From NCBI GenBank assembly GCA_036850595.1, contig CM072151.1, forward strand, positions 23,776,597-23,840,596: a stretch of 64,000 nt of DNA, written 5' to 3'. The notes under the pieces are model-generated. The model saw only the letters and a list, made by a program, of their open reading frames with translations. It was not told the DNA's origin and did not search any database. This DNA is from Rhyacichthys aspro (Eukaryota; Chordata; Actinopteri; Gobiiformes; Rhyacichthyidae). The position numbers were made by a program, and so were the translations under genes. Shown piece by piece: positions 44,765 through 56,500 of this stretch; within the stretch, counting starts at the first letter, position 1; each line of letters opens with the position of its first letter.

Positions 44765-45346
44765 TTTAATAAGGGAGATTGACAGACGGTTCGGTGCAGC
44801 TTCTGCAGTTATGTGGTCGATGTACTGGTCTGTCGTGGTGAAGAAGGAGCTGAGCTGCAAGGCAAAGCTCTCGATTTACCGGTCAATCTTCGTTCCTACT
44901 CTCACCTATGGTCATGAGCTCTGGGTCATGACCGAAAGGACAAGATCCGGGATACAAGTGGCTGAAATGAGTTTCCTCCGCAGGGTGGCTGGACGCTCCC
45001 TTAGAGATAGGGTGAGGAGTTCAGTCACTTGGGAGGAGCTCAGAGTAGAGCCGCTGCTCCTCCACATCGAGAGGAGCCAGCTGAGGTGGCTCGGGCATCT
45101 GTTCCGTCCCGGATGCCTCCTGGACGCCTTCCTGGTGAGGTGTTCTGGGCATGTCCCACTGGGAAGAGGCCCCGGGGAAGACCTAGGACACGCTAGAGGG
45201 ACTATGTCTCTCAGCTAGCTTGGGAATGCCTCGGTATTCCCCCAGAGAAGCTGGAGGAAGTGTCCGGGGAGAGGGAAGTCTGGGCGTCTCTGCTTAGACT
45301 GCTGCCCCCGCGACCCGGCCCCGGATAAGCGGAGGAAGATGGATGG
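44765..45346 (+). mobile_element. RTE/Rex3-type LINE, 5'-truncated
   Basis: 582 bp with target duplication TGTTTTAATAA (44754-44764, 45347-45357). The frame reads SIFVPTLTYGHELWVMTER, FLRRVAGRSLRDRVRSS and RSQLRWLGHLFR, the C-terminal region of RTE-type RT proteins. It ends GGATAAGCGGAGGAAGATGGA, the usual RTE tail form. Only the 3' end was inserted, with a frameshift near 45190. Confidence 0.85.
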
Positions 45347-45357
45347 TGTTTTAATAA

Positions 45358-46372
45358 CAGATCACATATAAAGTTACATGGCCATGGGCTGTCATACAGA
45401 ATACACAACAAAGTCTTCTATAGTCAAGCTCTCGACTAACAGTGCAAGCATGTTTTATATCTCTAAACTCTGAGTCATGATTGGTCAGTCTTCATCTGAA
45501 GTTGTGCGTCTGGATACCCATCTTCTTCAAGGTCAGCGTGACCTTGACTGTCTGTATGCTATCATCAAATATGAAAACATGTACTGCGGAGAAGTAAGTT
45601 TCTCGTGAGACTTTTACTGATTAAAAAATAACTGACTGCAGCTGTATAGAGGAGCTGCTTGGTTCAAAAGATGGACATTAGAGCCATATATGGTTACATG
45701 AAGTAAGCATGTAGATTCTTACAACCTCTCTTTTGGCCATCTCCTAAAGAGATGGTCAGCAAACTAATACAAAAGGAACCATTACATAACCCCACATTAA
45801 AATCAAAACCCAAACCGGATTTTTATTATTTTATTATTGAAGGTGGAATATGATTTTACAGGAATAAATTGAAAAATTATGCAGTTTATGAATTGAGAAA
45901 AACAATGTAAAAGAGTTAAGCTAAATTTTATTTACTGTAAGTTAAGTTTAATCTTTAAGCCAGTTCTAAATGAAGTAACTGTGTAGATCTTACTGAAAGA
46001 GCCATGGCTGGAGGCCAGAGGTCAGAAGTCAGAGGCCTGGAGCCAACATCTCGGTACTGCCAATGATGGTTCGGAATTGGTCCCCAATGCTGGCTGACTG
46101 TGGTGGTCCTCTGTGCATGGCTCTTAGTGGTTCTTCCTCTGCCTAGGGCTCAGCTGAGTCACAGTTAAACCAGAATCTGCCATAATGAAAGTTAAGTCTC
46201 AATGCCAATTGGAAAAACACTATTTGTGGACTTACAAGAACAAAAGAGTTCCTGTAGCAGCAATTGAACCAAAAATCAATTAAAAACACATAGGACAGAA
46301 GGAACTTAAGTAGGCTTCACTGAAGAAAAATACTCTCAATAGTAAAAATAACAAATTAAACATAAATGAGTG
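45358..46372. other. intron DNA, nothing recognised
   Basis: No coding frame or clear repeat. Confidence 0.45.
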
Positions 46373-46374
46373 TA

Positions 46375-46899
46375 CAGTTGTCCCTCACTATAACGCGGTT
46401 CACCTTTTGCAGCCTCGCTGTTTCGCAGATTTTTTTAGTGCAATTTTGCATGCTTTTTTTTTACAGTGTATGAACTCGCATTGTGTTCTGTGTCCTGATT
46501 GGCTAAGGAAGAACTCGCGCATTGTGTTCTGCGTCCTGATTGGCTGAAGGGACTGTAGAGCATTGTCAATCACTCTCCTCCATGCTGTGTCTCCTGTATA
46601 GTACAGAATGCGTTCAGCTTGCCAAATTTACATAAATGTTCGATCGCTAGCAGTGTGACTCTGAAGTGCTGTATGTTTGCAAGTTTTCTCCCCAACAAAA
46701 CCCACAATTTGGTTTGAACTTTGAGAGTGTTTAAACAAGAGAGAAATGTGATAAAATGTTAATGCCTGTCTGAGAAAAGCGTATAAAGTGTGTGGTGAGG
46801 GGTTTTACAGCCTTAAAACATATATAATAATTGTAAAAAATAAGTTATTTTTAGTTTTTATATTTTTACGTAACCCCCGCGATAAACGAGGGACCACTG
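46375..46899. mobile_element. Tc1/mariner-pogo (Tigger-like) MITE
   Basis: 525 bp beginning CAGTTGTCCCTCACTATAAC and ending GATAAACGAGGGACCACTG, imperfect inverted ends, flanked by TA (46373-46374, 46900-46901). The CAGTGGTCCCTCGTTTATC-type end is typical of pogo/Tigger elements. No transposase is present. Confidence 0.8.
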
Positions 46900-46901
46900 T
46901 A

Positions 46902-47399
46902 TACATAAAGAAAACATAAACAGGATAGATAAAGGTAAGGCTTATCACCTTAATCAAGGCTTTTGTTCAAAAAGGTAAAAGTCTTTATTCATTAGTGAGC
47001 AACTTTTAAGTCTGTCAAAGTTGATCCTTCAATGTTTATTCAAACCCAAAATAAAGGCAACACAATATTAAGAGCACAAATTAACAGAAATATCAGCACC
47101 CCCTAACAAGATAACCCCTCTTGTGGCAATAGCAACAGTGTAATTCTACTTAAAATTGTCTGAAAAGCAAATAATATGTTAGTGGTGTCATCTGAATTTT
47201 AGAATTAAGCCATTGAGTCTCATTGCTTTTGTTTTAGCAGCTTCTGGCCAACACAGTGTGCCACGAAGTCCACAGAGCCCTGAGAGTCTGAATGGGTGCC
47301 ATGGTCTTCCCTCTTAGCGACTAGGATCTTAATTCTTCACTGGGTTTGAGACGACCTGCTAAGGCTTGACTCAGGCCCTCTTTGTAGCCCACACTTCCC
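46902..47399. other. intron DNA left of the ERV fragment
   Basis: May include further decayed retroviral sequence (the minus strand beyond the integrase end) but no motif is recognisable. Confidence 0.35.
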
Positions 47400-48115
47400 C
47401 TAGCCACCATGGTCCAACAGTCCCCAGCACCAGGGTCTCGGTCCATCCCTTTGGACAACACAGGTACCTCTTTACAGTCAGGTGGACCCAGGTGGTTCTC
47501 TCTTTTAGCTATTTTAACTGCTGTGGGGCTGGTGAGCAGGTCCTCCTACCTTGGACTGGACCAGTTTTTTCTTTTGTCAGCTTTGATCAGGACCCAGTCT
47601 CCTGGTTGAATCACAGCTTCTCCTGGATTCACTACTTCACCTGGAACAGAATTAACAGAAGAGACATCTTTCTTTTTTGCACCTTTGTCATATAGTCTGC
47701 TAAAGTGTGTTCTCTTTCTTCATCTGGTCTTTGAAAAGGTCCTAATTGAAGGATTACATATGGTCTTCTATACATCATTTGGTGTCACATGCATATTTAG
47801 GATTAAAGATAAACAAAACAACCAATTTTTCTTCTTCCATGGCCTTCTTAAGTTTTGATTTAATAATACCATGTTTTTCAACTAATGCTGTCGATTGTGG
47901 ATGGTCTGCACAATAATTTGCCAATTTTTTCAATATTTGTGCCATGAATGTAATGACATATTTGCAAAATGTGGTCCATTGTCACGGTATATTTTCTCAG
48001 GAATACCGTATCTTGGAATTATGTCTTTAACTACTGCTTTAACAACTGGTGCATCTAGATGGGCACAACAATATTTTCAGAAATATTATGTCAAAAATAC
48101 CTAAGGTCTTATACG
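47400..48115 (-). pseudogene. endogenous retrovirus integrase remnant
   Basis: On the minus strand, from right to left, the rve core block RDNGPHFAN (near 47983-47955) carries the second catalytic aspartate. After frame changes come a linker (VILQLGPFQRPD near 47770-47735) and the C-terminal block GDWVLIKADKRKNWSSPRW (near 47606-47550) followed by PTAVKIAKR. This C-terminal pattern is that of gamma/epsilon-type vertebrate retroviral integrase. Several stops and frameshifts interrupt it, no LTR, gag or env was identified around it, and it lies antisense in nfic intron 3. An old, dead fragment. Confidence 0.7.
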
Positions 48116-48312
48116 AAAAGCTTTTATCTTTTATCTGCTCACTACACACATTGTCAAGACAATGGCTAATGGGGATCAAACAACAAATAAAATAAAACTA
48201 AATAGAACTAAAACATAAAAGCAAGGGAATACTTCAGTCTATTTAGCATATCCATTATTATTGAACAGTATTTCTTCACTTTACAAAAAATTTAATGAAG
48301 ATTTGCTGTATC

Positions 48313-48501
48313 AGGGCTGGTTCTAGCCTGTAGCATTAGGGTGGGCTGATACAAATTATAGGTGGACTATATATAGTGTGAAAAAAGCACAAAAAACTTG
48401 AGTTTTTCTTTCTATTATTTCTTTTTACATTGAATATTAAGTTTTAAATTGCTCATTCCATTACAACTTATATTTTCTACTACAGCCCTTAATCAGCCCT
48501 G
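48313..48501. mobile_element. possible hAT-like MITE remnant
   Basis: 189 bp bounded by CAGGGCTG and CAGCCCTG. The left end (CAGGGCTGGTTCTAGCC) resembles that of 60494-61700. No target duplication is visible. Confidence 0.4.
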
Positions 48502-49580
48502 CCACAGGTTGTCCAAATTAGTCCTTAATATGATTAATAGTATTTCATAATCAATAAATGTTGTAATGTGTAAACTGACATAAAGTAATTTCCTCTTTTT
48601 CTAATTTTGTATGCTGCTAAATATCTAAGGTGTCAAGCTAACAGCACTAATTGGTGGACATATATTTTCCAGTGTCTTACCACAATGAACGGATACAACA
48701 CAACAAAACAATGGCATTAGACTGGATGGTTGTGAAATTTACTTGTCTCACCTAGTCCTGCCTCTAATACTATTCTCTGTCTGTGTCCCTGTCTGTGCTC
48801 AATACTCATCTGCTGTCAACCAAAAGGAAAGTAAAAGTGCAACTCTGAATTTAATTATATATAATACCTGGAGTTCTGGTCCTGTTTTTCCATCCTCATT
48901 TACCCCTGTTAAAATGTTTTAATATTTTCTACAGTAATTTTGGTCAATTTGCTCCACTGTTGTTGAATTAAGACTTTGTGAAAACGTGCTTATCAAAGGT
49001 TTTTGGGGACCTTAAACATGAAAAATGCCTCCTGTCAAACACATATAACAGTATCAGTGTTATATTTTACAGCCAATTGTCTCTTGAAGCATCTAAACAA
49101 AGGTTATAATGCTTATAACAAAAGATTTGGCCTTGGTCTGTCTTTTCGGTGTCTGTCTCTGTTTTCCTCTGCTATTGTCTGCAGATACATACATCCTTAT
49201 AATGATTAATATCAATGTTATCCCAAAAATCTATCAATATTTTTTTTTATTATTAGATCGATTGACATGAAGCAAAACCTGGCATAAAGTTTGTAATTTA
49301 ATCGGATGTTACATTTTATTTACCAAATGCTTAGACAGACTTTATTATTATTTATTATCTTTACTGACCCCATGTAGTGATGATGAAACACATCGACAAT
49401 AATCTGTTCCATTCTGTAACTGTGGAAAGTGAGAGCTGTAGGGAAACCTCACAGAGCTAAGTCTAGCTAACTCCTCCATAAAAGCCTATACCGTGATAAA
49501 TAACTGCCCGTCTCAGACTGGTGATAATTATGGGCTGTTTCAATTTGAGCCACTAAGTGTTACGGTCCAATGTATTTTAT
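48502..49580. other. intron DNA, nothing recognised
   Basis: AT-rich, no coding frame or repeat family recognised. Confidence 0.45.
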
Positions 49581-49583
49581 TGT

Positions 49584-49654
49584 ACAGAGGCTGGACGGAG
49601 ACTTTTCTGTTTAGAAACAAAACAGAAACAGAAAAGTCTCCGTCCAGCCTCTGT
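49584..49654. repeat. perfect 29-bp hairpin upstream of nfic exon 4
   Basis: Arms 49584-49612 and 49626-49654 pair without mismatch around a 13-nt A-rich loop. It lies 130 bp before the exon at 49785. It could be a young fold-back element or a structured intron element. Confidence 0.93.
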
Positions 49655-49784
49655 CAGCAGTAAGCGGCAGAGCCCGGGACAGTGGCTGGGACAAATAATA
49701 ATGTTTTTGAATGGTCCAGTCTTACATAAATCTGCAAACACACATTTATGGGGCACACATTTATTTCATGTGGTGTTTCTACAG

Positions 49785-49859
49785 ATGGCCCTGAGTTTCA
49801 AGAGAGTTTTGTGACGTCCGGGGTTTTCAGTGTTACTGAACTGGTCCAGGTCTCAAGAA
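49785..49859 (+). CDS. nfic: nfic exon 4
   Basis: 75 bp after TTTCTACAG, encoding DGPEFQESFVTSGVFSVTEL and VQVSR, donor A|GTAAGT. FQESFVTSGVFSVTEL is the NFIC form of this conserved block (other paralogs read FxxCFVTSGVWNVTEL-like). Confidence 0.94.
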
Positions 49860-50494
49860 GTAAGTATTACAGCACAACCTTTGCTTTACATTTATTAATA
49901 ATTAATCATAATGAAGTACCTAATTTATAATTTGGAGTAAAACCCTGGGAGGAGTAGCATCTATTCAGGGAACTCCAGCTTGGCCTTGGTTGTAGAGATT
50001 CTGGTCCTAACTCAGCCACTCTACAACGCAAACCAGTGCCGCAGGAAATCCTGGATCACTGGACAGGACAACATCATCTACAAACAGCAGAGCTGATCCT
50101 GTGGTCATCAAAACAAACTCCTTTCTACCACTAATTGTGCCTTGAAATTCTCCATTAAAAAATCTTTTTAAATTTATACAACCTTAAAAACTCTCTACAA
50201 CAGCTCAGTTTCACTGCTAGAATAATAACTTCCTGCATATGTTTTTAGGGGATCTATCCTCAACTGGGATATTTTGTGTAGATCTCATTTATTAATGTGA
50301 AATGTTAGACTGCTATAGTTTCTTTTTAAACTGAGTAGTAAGGCATTAGAGGAGAAAACGTGGAGTTTTTTGTTTGTGTGTAAATGCTTGTAAAGAGGCA
50401 AGTGGAATTTCTGAGATTTCCTTTTGATGATGCTGAATTTCCTTTTGATGACTTAAATTTCTTCTATACATTTGTGCTGTCTCTGTGAGTACAG

Positions 50495-50627
50495 CTCCAG
50501 TGATTTCAGGAGGAGGTCCTACTTTCTCTGTTGGGGAACTACAGGGTCATTTGGCCTACAACCTCAACCAGTCTGCCCAGCAGCCAGTGGGCCTCAGACG
50601 GTCTCTGGCCAGCACTTCTTCCAGCGG
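50495..50627 (+). CDS. nfic: nfic exon 5
   Basis: 133 bp after GAGTACAG, encoding TPVISGGGPTFSVGELQGHL, AYNLNQSAQQPVGLRRSL and ASTSSSG, donor GG|GTGAGC. Part of the proline/serine-rich activation region. Confidence 0.94.
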
Positions 50628-51135
50628 GTGAGCACCAAGTCACACACTGACAAAACATTTTTTAACATTTCAGCAATACGTATACAGTTTTAAACTTATT
50701 ACGTTTTATTTTAAAGATCTTAAAGACATAGAAAACATATAACTACAGGTGCTGCTGGTTTGACCTTGAACTCTTGCTTGATAAATACTTTTTTCCCAAA
50801 ATACGTTTCATCTTTTCGGTAAATCTCTGTTTATTTAACCATTTGTGTGTCAAATCCATGCTGCACTGTTTGGATTTATGTCCATTTAATGCCACTTCTC
50901 CAAATCCAACCAATGCCAATGTTATTCCTCTTCTTAGGCTTTCTTTAGTGTTTGCCATGATTCAGGCTGCTGTGAAGTGCAGCTATGATAATTAAGCTTT
51001 GCACAGAGAAATTAATTTCTTTTCTTTCCAAGTCCAATTGAAACAACTGGTATTTCATTTTAGACTTATTGCTTTAGTACTGAAAATACACTGGGGATCA
51101 TGAGAGTTCCTCCCTATGTGTCTATATTTTGATAG

Positions 51136-51257
51136 GAGTAAGCGCCACAAGTCTGGCTCTATGGAGGATGAGGCGGACAGTCCTGGAGGAGAGTATTATC
51201 ACTCACCATCCTCTCCAGCCAGCAGCTCCAGAAACTGGACCGATGACATGGAAGGAG
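51136..51257 (+). CDS. nfic: nfic exon 6
   Basis: 122 bp after TTTGATAG, encoding SKRHKSGSMEDEADSPGGEY, YHSPSSPASSSRNWTDDMEG, donor G|GTATCA. A typical NFI block with KRHKS and NWT(D/E)DMEGG. Confidence 0.94.
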
Positions 51258-51946
51258 GTATCAGCATCAACAATAAAAGATTGTCTCTTTGTAGTACAAG
51301 TCTAAAAAGACTTGAAGTCTCTCAACTTCCATTCCCTCTCAAATCCCACGGCCTGTTGCTGGTGAATTGCTATTACAGTAATTGATTAACTTGACATGTG
51401 TAAGAAGTGAAAGCACAGAGCACTGTTTATTATGGATATTTATGTACCAGCTCAAAACCTAGGGCCTGAGACAGGGAATCATCCTGTTTGAAAGTTCTAT
51501 CAAGGCCAACTTTTCTTGTGCTCTGGATGCCAGTTAGTAAATTGCTTTTATGAATCCATCTCCAAACTGTTAGGTAGGTTTTGAGTGTGGCCCTGAAAAA
51601 AATTTATATGATAACTAAAAGAGTCTTGGTCCAAATGCTGTCTGTGGTGGCGGTTTCTGGAGTCTTTTATGGAGAATAAATGAAACTAAAATATATTGTG
51701 GCCAAGTGTGTGCACTCCTCCCTGTCACCCAAGAACCCAGCAAACTGTCTCACCAGTGCATAAATACTGTACACTTCTGCCCATCGGTCACTGGTCTGCC
51801 AAACAAAAACAATATCACTGTCAGTGCAACAGCTTTGGGTTATTTTTACACTGAATATAGCTGTTGATGTCAAAAGAAACTAAACTGCAGCTGTCATTCT
51901 GGTTTCAATTATTTTCCAATAATCAAAAGGCTACTGTGCCTTTTAG

Positions 51947-52063
51947 GAGCTTCATCTCCGGCAGTGAAGAAGGTCGAGCTCGACAGCCCCTCTCCTCAGG
52001 AGAACTCACCAAGGCTGGGCTCATTCACCCAGCACCACCGGCCGGTCATCGCTGTACACAGTG
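51947..52063 (+). CDS. nfic: nfic exon 7
   Basis: 117 bp after CTTTTAG, encoding ASSPAVKKVELDSPSPQENS, PRLGSFTQHHRPVIAVHS, donor G|GTCAGT. FTQHHRPVIAVHSG is a hallmark of NFIC and NFIB. Confidence 0.94.
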
Positions 52064-52135
52064 GTCAGTACAGTCCAAACACACAGTGCATGTAAAATGA
52101 GTGGCTCTGCTGTGTCTAACCTTTGTTTTGTCCAG

Positions 52136-52293
52136 GTCTGTCCCGCAGTCCACACCCCTCATCATCGCTCCATTTCCCTCCGTCCTCGTACTTTCCTCAT
52201 GGAGCGATTCGTTATCCTCCTCATCTGGCCCAAGACCCCCTGAAAGACCTCGTCTCTATGGCTTGTGACCCTGCAACTCAGAGCTCAGGCTCA
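52136..52293 (+). CDS. nfic: nfic exon 8
   Basis: 158 bp after TTTTGTCCAG, encoding LSRSPHPSSSLHFPPSSYFP, HGAIRYPPHLAQDPLKDLV and SMACDPATQSSGS, donor TCA|GTGAGT, phase 0. It appears shorter than the mammalian exon between LHFP and YFPH. The gene must continue, as this donor is strong, but no following exon was recognised up to 64000. Confidence 0.93.
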
Positions 52294-53049
52294 GTGAGTA
52301 CACACATTCATCACTGTCCTGTCATAGCCTCCTGACTACCCGTAGTTCAAATTTGTCCTCTTTAGTGGACATTTGTTTACTCAAATATCTCCAATCCCCT
52401 GCATACTATCTTACTAACTCCTTGTGTGTTCTAAAGAGGACGTTTAGCACTTTTGAATGATACCAAATTTATAGGGAGGAGTTTGGGAACTTCCCTCTTC
52501 CTCTCAAGGAAAATGGTGTCCATCACCACAAGCACATTTAATGGAAAGAAGAGAAGTAAATGTTAAATCTTTTCCATTCAACAAATTCTGGGTCAAAATT
52601 TAATTGTAATGTTTTTTTTATGAATCTCTAATGAACACTTTAAATATTTTTTATGGTAGAGTAACAATGTTTTACTGTAAAATTAGAGTGTAAATCAAAA
52701 CCTATAAAGGAAAAAAATGTATTCAGTGTATTCAATGCTTTCTAAACAACTGGGAAATTAGAAAAATAAGTAATTGGGATATATTTTTCCTGGTAGTCAG
52801 GAGGATAGGCACAAAAGGCATGAGGAGAAAAAGTCAGCTAAAGAGTCTGTTTGCACTTTGGACAGTGCGGGGAGTTAATGGGTTCTGTGTGCATAGATGT
52901 ACATGTGTTAACAAAAAAATTCCCCTCACTGCATTTTTTTTGTGTGTATTTGCGTGTGTGTCAAAACATAACAAAATTATCTGATTATAGGGGTCATAGT
53001 ATTGAGTTAATAAAACTCAATAATAAAAAAACATTTTGTACCAAAAAAA
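52294..53049. other. nfic intron or downstream DNA, nothing recognised
   Basis: AT-rich. No exon with the NFIC C-terminal sequence was found. Confidence 0.5.
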
Positions 53050-53546
53050 CTATAGACTAGTTATTTGGATGGTTCATTGACATGAAACAAGAGTAAATAA
53101 TGCCCCTTTCCGAGTCTGAGTGTGGTTTGCTGCTGAAAAACTGCACTATTTAAGTTCAGGGTGCAGCCAAAAAAATGATGTCACAAAAAGGGACTGTTTC
53201 CTTGAGTAAATTTAGCAACCTTTTCACTATTTTGGTATGTTTTTGAGATGAGACACCAATACAGAGAAAAATGCAAAGAATGCCGTGAAGAGAAAAAGAA
53301 TTGACAGCAATGAAGTTTGGACTGTATTCCACTTGTATGCAGAGCTATAAGAAACACTGAGCTTGTAATGGTATGAGTCTTCTTTTTACCTTGTTACTTT
53401 CTGTGGTTTATTTTGTAACTTTAGTAAAGCTGTAAAACTCATTACTTTGTATTTGCACACTTATATACAACTGCTAGCTAGTAGGCCTAATCATGATGTT
53501 ATAATATAAAACTAGCACCACACACCATTAATCGGGAGTATAAATA
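53050..53546 (+). repeat. dispersed repeat R1, copy 2 (left part)
   Basis: Shares ATGGTTC...TTGACATGAAA (53079-53099), ATGGTATGAGT (53369) and TTTCTGTGGTTTATTT (53398) with copy 1 at 38701-40180. It is interrupted by the LINE that follows. Confidence 0.55.
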
Positions 53547-56500
53547 GTTAGAAGCTAAACTAACTTCCGGGTTGAGTGAATGCTGGCGCGTTTTTTGGCT
53601 GCCGCTACTCTCCTCATTTTATGTAATATCTACGCCTGTGGACCCTGCATTTGTGGTCTATGAGTAGGCTATCTCCTGTTACAATCATCCTATCGACATA
53701 TACAGACTTTCAACTGTTTATGTTTAAGCATGAGCTGCGACTAGCTTACCTGCTGTACGTACTCGTCACTTTCACAGCCTAGCCTACCTGTCGCCACCTC
53801 TCTGCTACCGTTACAACCCTCGGACAACTATGTGGATTAACTATACGTGGCTTGTATTCCTCTGGTTCTTGCTGTTTTTAATCTACCACCCTTCGGCTGC
53901 ACTGTTCCAGTACATTGCCACTGAGTTTAACATCCATAATCCTCACGGTCCACCAGCGCCAGCTTTGCTCCAGCACCCGGGCGTTCTATACGTGCCCCGT
54001 CGGAGATGTACTCACCGGGGCTCACGTCGGAATTTCCAATATGACAACTCCAACTCCATCAAGTCATTCTGGTCCACCTCTCGCCGCCCACAGAAAAACA
54101 CCGGTCGCCGCGCTGATCTCCGTGTGCTGGCCCGGGTCCCGAGGTCGGCTACGGCTGTCAGCCTGAGCACCACTACGGTCAGCTTTGGTCTCCTCAACAT
54201 CCGCGCCCTCACGAATAAGGGCCATCTCGTCCGAGATCTCCTGACAGACCGTAAGTTGGACTTTCTATGTTTAACAGAGACGTGGCAGCAGCCGAACGAC
54301 TACACGCATCTCAATGACGCTACTCCACCGGGGTTTGTTTACCTCTCCCAACCACGTGCCACTGGCCGAGGAGGTGGTCTCGCGGTAATCTACCGCGAGA
54401 CCTGGAAGACAGCGCCGGTACAGCTGGATACCTACCATTCATTTGAGACTACTGCTTGTCAACTCTCTGGATCCGTTCCCACTATTGTGGCCACTGTCTA
54501 CAGACCCCCGAAGACAAACAAGGATTTTATCACTGACTTCACAGCATTCCTCACACATCTCTCCACACTCTCATCCAATATAATATTATTGGGGGACTTC
54601 AATATTCACATGGACATTTCCAATAACACTCTCACTAAAGACTTCACATCCTGTTTGGACAGTTTTGACTTTCAGCAATTTGTCAACTTTCCCACACACA
54701 CAAAAGGACATATTCTGGATCTCATCTGCTGCTCTGGCATTACACCTACTGACTGTAAAGCAAACTACCTCCCATTTTCTGATCACTCACTTCTCTCATT
54801 CAATGTCAATCTGTTGCTATCCAAATCCAAACCCCCACGCACTATTAGTTTCCGCAAAATCAAGGACATTGACCTGGACAATCTATCCCTTCACATCGAC
54901 AACCTCCCCAGTACAGACAACCTTCATTCCCCTGAACAGTTACTCTCACATTACAATACACACCTCCATAGCATCCTAAACAATCTTGCTCCTCTCAAAA
55001 CCAGATCTGTGTCATTCACTCACTCCGCACCCTGGTTCACTCCCACACTCAGACAGTTAAAAGCAAAAGGTCGTCAACTGGAAAGACTCTACAGAAAAAC
55101 TGGACTTGCTGTGCACAAGGACATGTACTCAACCCATATTCTCCACTACAAAGACTGCATTTCCAAAGCCAAATCCACACACTACTCCGGTTTAATTAAC
55201 TCCAATCAAGGAAACTCCAAGGCCCTTTTCTCACTCATCAGTAACATCACAAAGCCTCCTGACACACTTCCCCCTCACCTCTACTCCTCAGATTTCTGTA
55301 ATACCCTGGCCTCATTTTTCACATCTAAAATCCAGCACATTCACCAGCAACTCACACCCCCTTCTGCTCCTTGCTCACCTGTCTCTATTCCATCTACCTC
55401 TATCCATTCATTTTCCTCATTCTCCCTTCCCTCTGTCAACCAAATTACAACTCTAATTCAAAAATCCAAACCCTCCTCCTGCAAATTAGACCCACTCCCT
55501 ACTGTCCTCGTCAAAGCCACACTCCCATCTCTGTCCCCTCTCATCACTAACATTATTCACGCCTCCCTCTCCTCTGGAACTGTTCCCTCCCCTCTTAAAA
55601 CTGCCGCTGTCACACCCATACTCAAAAAACCTGGCTCAGATCACACAGACCTCAATAACTTCCGTCCTATCTCCAATCTTCCTTACATTTCCAAAATTCT
55701 AGAAAAAACTGTTGCCGCTCAACTTCATACCCACTTATCTTGTAACAATCTTTATGAACAATTCCAGTCTGGCTTCCGTCCCCTCCATAGCACCGAAACT
55801 GCCCTCATTAAAATAACAAATGACCTTCTCCTCTCCGCTGACTCCGGTTCACTCTCCATCCTCCTCCTGCTCGATCTGACTGCGGCTTTTGACACCATCT
55901 CACACTCCATCCTTCTCCACAGACTCTCCTCCATTGGCATCACAGACACAGCCCTCACTTGGTTCCACTCCTACCTCTCAGACCGCACTCAGTTCATCCA
56001 GCTCAAATCCTTCACCTCCCACCCTGTCCCTGTCACCACAGGTGTGCCCCAGGGCTCAGTACTGGGGCCCCTGCTGTTCATTATCTACTTGCTCCCCCTC
56101 GGTCACATCTTCCAAAAACATAACATTCACTTTCACTGCTACGCGGATGACACCCAGCTCTACCTTTCAAGCAAACCAAATTCCATACTCCCACCCTCTT
56201 CCCTGATAAATTGCCTCTGTGAAATAAAACCCTGGTTCACCACAAACTTCCTTAAATTAAACAGCAGTAAAACTGAACTGCTCCTAATCGGCACCAAATC
56301 CACCCTTAATAAAATCACTAACTTCTCCATTCCATTTGAAAACTCTGCCATCACCCCCTCCCCACAGGTAAAGAGTCTGGGTGTCATCCTCGACAGCACA
56401 CTCTCCTTCACTTCCCACATCAACAATGTCACCCGCTCTGCCTACTTCCATCTCCGAAACATCCACCGACTGCGCCCCTCCCTCACCCCGCCCTCTACTG

